A stretch of DNA of 64,000 nt, taken from contig NZ_LT855386.1 in NCBI RefSeq assembly GCF_900184735.1, positions 124,001 through 188,000 of the forward strand. The letters run 5' to 3'. Made by a program: the position numbers and the translations under genes. The notes beneath the pieces are model-generated. The model was not told where the DNA came from, ran no database searches, and saw only the letters and a program-made list of their open reading frames with translations. Source of the DNA: Paucisalibacillus globulus. GTDB lineage: Bacteria; Bacillota; Bacilli; Bacillales; Amphibacillaceae. Below, one piece after another: positions 57,497 through 64,000 of this stretch (the first letter of the stretch is position 1; every line of letters starts with the position of its first letter).

Positions 57497-57681
57497 TATT
57501 TTCCCTCTTTCTTTTTTTCAATTGGTCCACAAATTCCAGTATTAATATCACATACAAATCCTGCGGAAGTGTCTATATCTAAACTTTTAATTTTTCTTAT
57601 CCCATTCATTCCTTTTGATGCTACCTTAGAATTCTTTTGATCTGAAGATTGCATAGAGTTGGATTCTTCATCTCTTAACAT
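57496..57681 (-). CDS. Small hypothetical protein with a CxxxxxxC pair, coupled to the DsbA-type gene
   Basis: 61 residues, no recognised family. A polar N-terminal half is followed by Lys/Ile stretch and C44-D-I-N-T-G-I-C51-G-P, then a basic tail. A strong GGGAGGAGG site lies 8 bp upstream of the ATG, and its stop overlaps the start of the DsbA-type gene. This makes it a real gene and a likely partner or substrate of that enzyme. No transmembrane segment is present. Confidence 0.78.
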   Translation of the reverse strand: MLRDEESNSMQSSDQKNSKVASKGMNGIRKIKSLDIDTSAGFVCDINTGICGPIEKKKEGK

Positions 57682-57711
57682 TGCTAATTCCTCCTCCCTT
57701 GATTATGTATG

Positions 57712-57717
57712 ATTATA
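57712..57717 (-). promoter_or_regulatory. Candidate -10 box upstream of the small protein gene
   Basis: A perfect TATAAT on the minus strand lies about 30 bp upstream of the 61-residue gene. The -35 region at the right distance (TAGATT) is weak, so it may need an activator or another sigma factor. Confidence 0.45.
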
Positions 57718-57785
57718 AAGGAATACTCTACTACAATCTAATAATTGGACTGTGAAATTAGCATAATTAGGCTTGTTCAAAGAAA

Positions 57786-57821
57786 TAAAAAAGCCAAATC
57801 TAAGAGATTTGACTTTTTTTC
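57786..57821 (-). terminator. Intrinsic terminator of yloU-yloV
   Basis: Minus-strand stem AGTCAAATCTCTTAGATTTGGCT with a short loop is followed by TTTTTT; T/A runs flank it on both sides. It starts 14 bp after the yloV stop. Confidence 0.82.
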
Positions 57822-57834
57822 CAGACAACAAATA

Positions 57835-59496
57835 TTATTCTACAGAGAAAATATAGGAATAAATCGGTTGGTTGCCATTATGAACTTCAATTTCTATATC
57901 TTCGTAGTTCTCTTCTACATAGCTTACTAAGCTATTCACTTCTTCTTCTGTAACATCTTCACCAAATAGGATAGTTAAGATTTCATCATCTTCTGTGATT
58001 AACTCCTGGAAAAGCTGTTTTACAGCCTCAAATCGCTCCTTATGAGTTGTCACAATCTTACCATCAGCTATACCCATGAAGTTTCCATTTTCAATAGAGA
58101 TTCCGTCAATTTGTGTATCTCTAACTGCATAAGTAATTTGCCCAGTTTTAACAAATGAGCTAGCTTCAGTCATATTATTCTTGTTCGTTTCCAACGATTC
58201 CTCTGGATGAAACACTAAAAGAGCACTTATCCCTTGTGGAATAGTTTTAGTAGCTATTACTGCAACATTTCCTTCAGCCAACTCTTGTGCCTGTTCAGCC
58301 GCCATCACAATGTTTTTGTTATTAGGAAGAACGATCACATTCTTGGCATTTGCTTTGTTAATAGCTTCTGTAATATCCTGTGTACTTGGATTCATAGTTT
58401 GTCCGCCTTCGATTACAACTGTTGCACCTAAGCTTTCAAATAATGTTTTAAGACCAGAACCCATTGCAACTGTTACAATACCAAACTCGGCTTTTTCTTT
58501 AGGTGTTTCATGTTGGGCTTTTTCTCCGACGATAGCTGTATGTTGTTCACGCATGTTTTCAATTTTCATATTGATTAAGCTACCATGTCGTTGACCAATT
58601 GTTAATACATTACCAGGATATTCAGTATGAACATGTACTTTCACAACGTCTTCATCAGACACAACTAGTAACGAATCACCATGTTCACTTAATTCATTTC
58701 TGAAATCTGTTTCATCAAACGGATTTTCCTTTAATTTGTCATCTTCAAATTTAACCATGAACTCAGTACAATATCCAAATTCAATATCTGATGTATCCAT
58801 AAAATCTTGGGCAGATTTATGGTGCTCAGCATTTATCATATTATCCATTTCAACCGTATCTATATCTTCTGGAAGTTCCTCACCTTTTAAAGCAGCTAAG
58901 AATCCCTCGTATACAGTAACAAGACCCTGTCCGCCGGAATCAACCACACCTACCTCTTTCAAGACAGGTAATAAATCCGGTGTCCGTTTCAAGGATGCTT
59001 TTGCTTCTTGTAGGACTTTTTCCAACATAACAATAATATCATCTTCTGTCTTAGCTATTTCAACAGCTCTTTTCGCTGCATCTTTAGCTACAGTTAGAAT
59101 CGTTCCTTCAACAGGCTTCATAACTGCTTTATAAGCGGTTTGCACACCTGTATCAAAAGCAATAGCCAAATCATCGGTTGTTAATGAAGCTTTCTTCTCC
59201 ATCCCTTTTGCAAAACCTCTAAAGATCTGAGATAGGATAACTCCAGAATTTCCACGCGCACCCATTAGTAGACCCTTAGAGAAAGCAGCTGCTACCTCTG
59301 AGATATTTTCTGATTTGTTCTTCTTAACTTCATTTGCACCTGAAGTCATGGATAAATTCATATTAGTTCCAGTATCACCATCTGGCACTGGAAATACATT
59401 GAGTGCATCTATTTTCTTGGCATTATTTGTTAAATGGTGAGCTCCCGTTAATACCATTTGTGAAAAAGTGATGCCATCTAGCTTTTGTACTGCCAC
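57835..59496 (-). CDS. fakA: Fatty acid kinase subunit FakA / YloV (DhaL + DegV-like domains)
   Basis: DhaL-type kinase that phosphorylates fatty acids carried by FakB proteins; 553 residues, the same as B. subtilis YloV. A GTG start at 59496 with GGGAGG 7 bp upstream is used. The N-terminal DhaL domain has NVFPVPDGDTGTNM and GARGNSGVILSQIFRGF; a middle domain and a C-terminal DegV-like domain follow (ENGNFMGIADGKIV, DDEILTILFGEDVTEEE). It follows yloU. Confidence 0.94.
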   Translation of the reverse strand: MAVQKLDGITFSQMVLTGAHHLTNNAKKIDALNVFPVPDGDTGTNMNLSMTSGANEVKKNKSENISEVAAAFSKGLLMGARGNSGVILSQIFRGFAKGMEKKASLTTDDLAIAFDTGVQTAYKAVMKPVEGTILTVAKDAAKRAVEIAKTEDDIIVMLEKVLQEAKASLKRTPDLLPVLKEVGVVDSGGQGLVTVYEGFLAALKGEELPEDIDTVEMDNMINAEHHKSAQDFMDTSDIEFGYCTEFMVKFEDDKLKENPFDETDFRNELSEHGDSLLVVSDEDVVKVHVHTEYPGNVLTIGQRHGSLINMKIENMREQHTAIVGEKAQHETPKEKAEFGIVTVAMGSGLKTLFESLGATVVIEGGQTMNPSTQDITEAINKANAKNVIVLPNNKNIVMAAEQAQELAEGNVAVIATKTIPQGISALLVFHPEESLETNKNNMTEASSFVKTGQITYAVRDTQIDGISIENGNFMGIADGKIVTTHKERFEAVKQLFQELITEDDEILTILFGEDVTEEEVNSLVSYVEENYEDIEIEVHNGNQPIYSYIFSVE

Positions 59497-59528
59497 AATA
59501 TTTCCTCCCTTTAAACAGGCGTGCAAAA

Positions 59529-59891
59529 TTAATCTTTTGCAACACGTACTCCTTGTATGTAAATATTCACGGAATCAATTTCAAGCCCTAATGTTTTACT
59601 TAGTGTATATTTGACTTGAGATTGTACATTATTAGCTACTTCGGAAATCTTTGTACCATAACTAACTATAATATACATATCGATATGTAAAGAATTCTCT
59701 TCTTGTCTTACAACTATTCCCCTGGAATAATTTTCTTTACGCAGAATTTCTGCTATACCGTCTCTGATTTGACTTTTAGATGCCATCCCAACAATTCCAT
59801 AACACTCAACTGCTGCACCACCTGCAATTGTTGCAATAACTTCATTAGTTATAGTTACGTGACCATCTTTTGTATTCAATTCAATGGACAT
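59529..59891 (-). CDS. yloU: Asp23/Gls24 family envelope stress protein YloU
   Basis: Cytoplasmic Asp23-family protein, 120 residues (GHVTITNEVIATIAGGAAVECYGIVGMAS, LHIDMYIIVSYGTKISEVANNVQSQVKYTL). The B. subtilis counterpart is encoded at the same place before yloV; Asp23 proteins associate with the cell membrane through partners and respond to cell-wall stress. Confidence 0.95.
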   Translation of the reverse strand: MSIELNTKDGHVTITNEVIATIAGGAAVECYGIVGMASKSQIRDGIAEILRKENYSRGIVVRQEENSLHIDMYIIVSYGTKISEVANNVQSQVKYTLSKTLGLEIDSVNIYIQGVRVAKD

Positions 59892-60099
59892 GATTATCCT
59901 CCTTTAAAGTTCTTCATCTTAAGGATATTTTACTACAAATCACTTGCATTTGCACTTAACACTCTTTGGGTTATCTTTTCTTTTTCATGTAATAATTATG
60001 ATGTATAATCCTATAATGTCATGTGTTACAAAGATTTTGCCTCTTATAACAATGAACGATTCCACTCATTCTGTCAAGTGATAATTCTTTGCATACTTA

Positions 60100-60128
60100 T
60101 TGCAATCTATCTCTATCTGTGGTAAATT
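60100..60128 (+). promoter_or_regulatory. Candidate promoter of rpmB
   Basis: -35 TTGCAA (60100..60105) and -10 TAAATT (60123..60128) are 17 bp apart, 44 bp upstream of the rpmB ATG. Confidence 0.6.
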
Positions 60129-60172
60129 GTATAAGTATTAATTTGACTTATGTTAGAGTAGGAGGGATTAAC

Positions 60173-60361
60173 ATGGCAAGAAAATGTGTTATTACTGGAC
60201 GTAAGACTAGCACTGGAAACCAACGCTCTCACGCTATGAATTCCAACAGACGTAATTGGAAAGCTAATGTACAAAAAGTTCGTATTATGGTAGACGGAAA
60301 ACCTAAACGTGTTTACGTATCTGCACGCGCACTTAAATCAGGTAAAGTGGAACGCGTATAA
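60173..60361 (+). CDS. rpmB: 50S ribosomal protein L28
   Basis: Ribosomal protein of 62 residues ([29 protein letters not shown] in pieces, ending [13 protein letters not shown]). GGAGGG precedes the ATG at 60173; a longer frame from 60089 would include it. Only two of the usual L28 zinc-type cysteines could be asked for; here there is just Cys5, so this is the zinc-independent (C-minus) form. It is transcribed against its neighbours, as in B. subtilis. Confidence 0.98.
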   Translation: MARKCVITGRKTSTGNQRSHAMNSNRRNWKANVQKVRIMVDGKPKRVYVSARALKSGKVERV

Positions 60362-60402
60362 TATATACCTTATCATTTTACTGTATTACATTAGTTATTA
60401 GC

Positions 60403-60438
60403 TAAAAGCACCCATATTAAACCATGGGTGCTTTTTTC
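60403..60438 (+). terminator. Intrinsic terminator of rpmB
   Basis: A stem AAAAGCACCCAT/ATGGGTGCTTTT with an 8- to 10-base loop is followed by TTTT. It begins about 42 bp after the rpmB stop. Confidence 0.88.
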
Positions 60439-60521
60439 TATTTGTGTGAGTTATTTCAACCGGTAACCAAATTAAATGTGATCAGCTTGTATACATTCTA
60501 ATGAGTCCATACAACCCGTAC

Positions 60522-60558
60522 AAAAAAAGTGCTTCTGCCAATAAATGACAAAAGCAAA
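60522..60558 (-). terminator. Probable terminator of spoVM
   Basis: Minus-strand stem GCTTTTGTC/GGCAGAAGC with two mismatches is followed by ACTTTTTTT. It begins 10 bp after the spoVM stop. Confidence 0.6.
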
Positions 60559-60564
60559 GTGAAA

Positions 60565-60648
60565 TTACTTATCTTTCTTAAAAATCCCGATCACTACACG
60601 AACAAATCCTCCAAGTACTCTAGGGAGCTTAATAGTATAAAATTTCAT
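60565..60648 (-). CDS. spoVM: Stage V sporulation protein SpoVM
   Basis: 27-residue amphipathic peptide (MKFYTIKLPRVLGG then FVRVVIGIFKKDK) that recognises the convex forespore membrane and anchors SpoIVA for coat assembly. The N-terminal MKFYTIKLP, including Pro9, is identical to the B. subtilis peptide, which is 26 residues long. GGAGGAGGG lies 8 bp upstream of the ATG. It sits between thiN and rpmB, as in B. subtilis. It is shorter than usual gene-finder cut-offs and shows that the organism forms endospores. Confidence 0.96.
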   Translation of the reverse strand: MKFYTIKLPRVLGGFVRVVIGIFKKDK

Positions 60649-60699
60649 AAGTTCGCCCTCCTCCATTTACAAACACGTATACATGAATCGTATTAATTT

Positions 60700-61344
60700 T
60701 TATCCACGACTCCTTACAACTAATACTATGCCTTTATTAAATGAAAAAGTACCATTATTTGATATTAGCTTGTTTGAAATAGAAAGAGTTGAACTCATTT
60801 TAATTGTTGCATTTGTTAATGGATAGTAAAACCCAGTAAGTGTTAAACCACTAACTTGTTTCGTCATGGGAATAAAAGAAACAGTAGGAAAATGCTCATT
60901 GTGTCTAATATGATGTTCCCCAGGATGATAGAGAACTAGCTCGTTAAAACGGTCTATAATCACTCCAGATACGTTAAACTTTAAAACCTGCTCTAATAAT
61001 TGAATATTAATTAATGTATGATCCAGTCTACCACCAGTTACACCAAAAAAGTTTATCTTAGATGGTTTTAGGGATAGTGCCCGTTGTAGAGCAAGTTCTA
61101 AATCCGTAAAGTCCTTCTCAATCCCAAATTGTTCAAAGCTCTCAGTATGATCCTTTATGATTTCTACCTGTTCATCAGTAACCGAATCAAAGTCCCCTAT
61201 AGCATAGTCTAGTGGTATCTTCTGCTCAATAACGAAAAGAGCCCCTTTATCAGCTCCTATCCAAATATCTATTGTTTCACGATATAAGGATAAATCAGGA
61301 ATTAGATCTTTAGGGCCATTTCCAACTATTCCGATTGCTACCAT
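60700..61344 (-). CDS. thiN: Thiamine pyrophosphokinase
   Basis: Converts thiamine to thiamine pyrophosphate with ATP; 214 residues. WIGADKGALF, AIGDFDSVTDEQ, EKDFTDLELAL and VTGGRLDHTL motifs are the TPK family marks. It follows rpe by 10 bp and precedes spoVM. Confidence 0.96.
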   Translation of the reverse strand: MVAIGIVGNGPKDLIPDLSLYRETIDIWIGADKGALFVIEQKIPLDYAIGDFDSVTDEQVEIIKDHTESFEQFGIEKDFTDLELALQRALSLKPSKINFFGVTGGRLDHTLINIQLLEQVLKFNVSGVIIDRFNELVLYHPGEHHIRHNEHFPTVSFIPMTKQVSGLTLTGFYYPLTNATIKMSSTLSISNKLISNNGTFSFNKGIVLVVRSRG

Positions 61345-61354
61345 TTAGTTCTAC

Positions 61355-62011
61355 CTATTGTCTAGCAGCTTGTCTTATTTCAAGAATAGCTTGCTCTCTA
61401 TCCGTTTTATTAAAGACTGCACTACCTGCTACTAAGACATCTACTCCAGCATCCACACATGCTTTTGCAGTTTCAATATTTACTCCACCATCTACCTCAA
61501 GTTCGAAAGATAGCCCTCGTTCTCTTCTCCACTCAGCAACTTGTTTCATTTTTTCTAATGTCTGAGGGATAAATGATTGTCCACCAAAACCAGGATTGAC
61601 TGTCATAATTAGTACTAAATCAACCTCACTCAAACAATCACGTATCATTTCTACAGGCGTCCCTGGGTTCAATGCAACACCTGCTTTTACACCGTTAGCC
61701 TTAATTAGCTGAAGTGTTCTATGCAAGTGAACGCTTGCCTCTTGATGCACTGTAATGATGTCTGCACCAGCCTTTGCAAATTCTGGTATATATTGATCAG
61801 GATTATCGATCATAAGGTGAACATCTAATGGAAGTGTTGTTACGGGTTTTATTGCATCCACAATCAAGGGACCAATTGTAATATTTGGAACAAAATTACC
61901 ATCCATTACATCTACATGGATATAATCAGCTCCACCTATTTCGACATCTTTAATTTCTTCCCCCAGCCTTGCAAAATCAGCTGATAATATGGAAGGTGCT
62001 ATTTTAACCAT
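61355..62011 (-). CDS. rpe: Ribulose-phosphate 3-epimerase
   Basis: Pentose-phosphate pathway TIM-barrel enzyme, 218 residues from ATG 62011 (MVKIAPSILSADFARL). GAGGTATTAAG precedes it; a longer open frame into rsgA is rejected. Metal-binding HVDVMDGNFVPN, DVHLMI and VNPGFGGQSF are present, with the catalytic Asp in LEVDGGV. It lies 1 bp after rsgA. Confidence 0.98.
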   Translation of the reverse strand: MVKIAPSILSADFARLGEEIKDVEIGGADYIHVDVMDGNFVPNITIGPLIVDAIKPVTTLPLDVHLMIDNPDQYIPEFAKAGADIITVHQEASVHLHRTLQLIKANGVKAGVALNPGTPVEMIRDCLSEVDLVLIMTVNPGFGGQSFIPQTLEKMKQVAEWRRERGLSFELEVDGGVNIETAKACVDAGVDVLVAGSAVFNKTDREQAILEIRQAARQ

Positions 62012-62012
62012 C

Positions 62013-62894
62013 TTAATACCTCGGCTTTCTAGATTGTATTTCTTCCAAAAAACTAATGTAATGCTCATAACGGTATTTTGGAAGTTCTCCATTTTCTGCT
62101 GCACTTTTAACAGCACATTTAGGCTCTTTAGAATGTAAGCATCCTCTAAATTTACAGTGTTCCTTTAATTCTCTTATCTCTGGAAAACAATCCATTAATT
62201 CCACAGATTCAATTTCAGTGAAATCTAATGCACTAAATCCAGGAGTATCAGCTACAAGTCCATCATTTACTTCTATTAATTCAACATGTCTAGTTGTATG
62301 TTTTCCTCGTCCTAGACTCTTGGATATATCCGCCGTTTTTATTAAAGCATCTGGACTAATCGTATTTATAAAGGAGGATTTACCAACTCCTGATTGTCCA
62401 GCAATAACAGTTACTTGATCCTTTAGGTACCCTTTTATACGATCCATATCTTGTGGCTCTTTTGAGGAAAAAAGCTCAACTTGGTAGCCAATGGACATAT
62501 AGTCAGCCTGATATTTTTTTAGAGATTCTAATTGATTCTCAGTCAGTAAATCCGTTTTAGAAATAAAAATAATAGGTGTAATTCCTTTTGCTTCAATTAG
62601 CACCAAAAAACGATCCAGTAACGTGGTACTAAAATCTGGCATAATCGCCGAACTCACAATGATAGCCTGTGTAATATTAGCAATGGGAGGACGAATTAAT
62701 TCATTCGTCCTTGGTTTTATTTCCGTAATATAGCCCTCTTTTTCCTCACGTATATCAAATGACACGAAGTCACCAACTAATGGAGTAATATTCTTTTTAC
62801 GAAATACACCTCTACCTTTACACTGATATAAATCATCCGTTGTTTGAACATAGTAAAATCCACTTAAAGCTTTTACAATTCTGCCCTCCGGCAT
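62013..62894 (-). CDS. rsgA: Ribosome small-subunit GTPase RsgA (CpgA/YloQ)
   Basis: Circularly permuted GTPase for 30S maturation; 293 residues. An N-terminal OB fold (to about 65), G4-type ISKTD (111-115), P-loop GQSGVGKSS (166-174), DTPGFS and a zinc-binding HCKFRGCLHSKEPKC end are visible. It follows prkC without a gap. In B. subtilis, CpgA is a PrkC substrate, consistent with their pairing. Confidence 0.98.
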   Translation of the reverse strand: MPEGRIVKALSGFYYVQTTDDLYQCKGRGVFRKKNITPLVGDFVSFDIREEKEGYITEIKPRTNELIRPPIANITQAIIVSSAIMPDFSTTLLDRFLVLIEAKGITPIIFISKTDLLTENQLESLKKYQADYMSIGYQVELFSSKEPQDMDRIKGYLKDQVTVIAGQSGVGKSSFINTISPDALIKTADISKSLGRGKHTTRHVELIEVNDGLVADTPGFSALDFTEIESVELMDCFPEIRELKEHCKFRGCLHSKEPKCAVKSAAENGELPKYRYEHYISFLEEIQSRKPRY

Positions 62895-64000
62895 TTATTC
62901 ACCTTCTTCATATGGAATAGTTTTATCAACTAGGATCTCCCCGTCACGCATGACTTTATAACGTCCTTCTGATCCCTGTTCAATTCTTAACTTTATGGTT
63001 ATTGTTTCATCTTTTGTTATTTCATATTGTTCAGCTACCACGGAAAAATCTTTATTATCATAGTCTTGAATATAAATGTTAATGATCTGAGGAGGAAGAT
63101 TTTCATCTTGATTTCCTTGTTCATTGCCATTTCCATCCCCACTACCGTCACCATTTTCATCTCCGTTATCAGGATTAGGTTCATCATCCAGTGTATATTT
63201 AACATCAAATTCAATTGTGTAGTTATTTACTGGTAATGTTTCTGGTCCGATTGATATATATACATCAACCGTATCCCCTTCATTTAATTCCGTATTGGCG
63301 GCTGGGTCTTGACGTATAACGATGCCTTCCTGAACCGTTTCTGAATGTTCTTTAATTGCATGCATCTTTAACCCTAATGATTCTAAGTGTTTTTTCGCAG
63401 CCTCTTCCGTATACCCATTTAAATTATCTAATTCAATTGGTTCTTTACCTTTACTTACTTCGAAAATTACATTTGTGTCTTCAGGGATAACTTCCTCCCC
63501 TGCTTTTGGTTGCACTTGTTTTAAGATTTCTCCTGCAGGCTTATCCGAAAATTTCTCATAGATAACAATGTTGTCAGAGGAGTATCCTTTTTCAATTAAT
63601 AAGCGTCGAATATCCCCAATCTGCCTGCCTTCATAATCAGCAAATTCTATCTTTTCTTTTCCAGAACTAACGTATACTGTTACGGTTTGTCCTTCTTTAA
63701 TAGTTCCGTTTGGGTTAGGATCAGTTTTAACTACTTTCCCTTCTTCAATTTCTTCTGAAGGTATGTCATCGCCACGTTCCACCTCTAAGCCTAGCGCTTC
63801 TAATTCATCGACTGCATCATTATATTCATAATTAATAACATCCGGAATGGTGACATCTTTTGGCTTTGTGAGTCCAGGAATAACAAAAATTAAAACTAGG
63901 GCTAAAGACAATAACCCAAACAGAATTATGGCTGTTATAAGCCATTTTTTCTTTTTATTTTTATTTTTATTTTTCGTTTTGTTTTTCTTTTTACTTTTCT
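62895..64000 (-). CDS. prkC: Serine/threonine protein kinase PrkC, C-terminal part (cut by window edge)
   Basis: The window holds about 368 codons of the C-terminal half. A lysine/asparagine-rich juxtamembrane stretch (63943..64000) is followed by a transmembrane helix (ITAIILFGLLSLALVLIFVI) and three PASTA-type repeats of about 68 residues (VTIPDVINYEYNDAVDEL, IEFADYEGRQIGDIRRLL, IELDNLNGYTEEAAKKHL). A Gly/Asn/Asp-rich linker (about 63125..63190) leads to a last beta-rich domain. The kinase domain would lie beyond 64000. PASTA repeats sense muropeptides, which triggers germination in B. subtilis. Confidence 0.95.
   Translation of the reverse strand, partial: KSKKKNKTKNKNKNKKKKWLITAIILFGLLSLALVLIFVIPGLTKPKDVTIPDVINYEYNDAVDELEALGLEVERGDDIPSEEIEEGKVVKTDPNPNGTIKEGQTVTVYVSSGKEKIEFADYEGRQIGDIRRLLIEKGYSSDNIVIYEKFSDKPAGEILKQVQPKAGEEVIPEDTNVIFEVSKGKEPIELDNLNGYTEEAAKKHLESLGLKMHAIKEHSETVQEGIVIRQDPAANTELNEGDTVDVYISIGPETLPVNNYTIEFDVKYTLDDEPNPDNGDENGDGSGDGNGNEQGNQDENLPPQIINIYIQDYDNKDFSVVAEQYEITKDETITIKLRIEQGSEGRYKVMRDGEILVDKTIPYEEGE

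Noticed and set aside
60649-60699. SigE promoter for spoVM
   Set aside because: I could not find a convincing SigE -35/-10 pair in the short gap, so none is annotated, although SigE control is known in B. subtilis.

Overview
The window is a 64 kb piece of a low-GC Firmicutes chromosome, most likely an endospore-forming, motile member of the Bacillaceae. The order of genes follows the Bacillus subtilis prkC-to-fla/che region almost gene for gene, read here on the minus strand. SpoVM, FapR, CodY, FakA/YloV, YlqF/RbgA and the FliY-type motor switch all point to Bacillaceae. Protein sequence and the intergenic repeats would fit the Oceanobacillus/Virgibacillus group, but I cannot name the genus. 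All but three genes lie on the minus strand; the exceptions are a small DUF1128 gene, a purine-type permease and rpmB.

Right to left, in transcription order: prkC (C-terminal part only), rsgA, rpe, thiN and spoVM; rpmB on the plus strand; yloU, yloV, a 61-residue small protein coupled to a DsbA/FrnE-type oxidoreductase, and a permease on the plus strand; sdaAB-sdaAA-recG; the fatty-acid and phospholipid block fapR-plsX-fabD-fabG-acpP with a recognisable FapR operator; rnc; DUF1128 on the plus strand; smc-ftsY; ylxM-ffh-rpsP-khpA(ylqC)-ylqD-rimM-trmD-rplS (ribosome and protein-export functions); lepB-rbgA-rnhB; ylqG-ylqH (flagellar-like orphans); sucC-sucD; dprA; topA; xerC(codV)-hslV-hslU-codY; and the flagellar/chemotaxis operon flgB-flgC-fliE-fliF-fliG-fliH-fliI-fliJ-ylxF-fliK-flgD-(TIGR02530)-flgE-swrD-fliL-fliM-fliY-cheY-fliZ-fliP-fliQ-fliR-flhB-flhA-flhF-ylxH-cheB, where cheB is cut by the left edge.

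The genes work as housekeeping modules: flagellar basal body, hook and export (1-21.8 kb); CodY nutritional control with the ClpYQ protease; the TCA-cycle succinyl-CoA synthetase; ribosome maturation and SRP targeting; chromosome condensation; FapR-controlled membrane lipid synthesis; serine deamination; and the PrkC/RsgA signalling and ribosome-assembly pair.

The departures from the B. subtilis layout are the points of interest. trmFO is missing between topA and xerC. DUF1128 and a long repeat separate rnc from smc. A permease, a second long repeat and a DsbA pair separate sdaAB from yloV. The repeats (about 46.2 kb, 56.3-56.8 kb and a short form at 34.6 kb) belong to one family with about 20-bp terminal inverted repeats and two large GC-rich palindromic arms. 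The short copy carries its inner segment inverted, and one long copy carries a roughly 94-bp insertion. They resemble non-autonomous, MITE- or REP-like elements. I see no prophage, IS transposase, CRISPR array, tRNA or rRNA.
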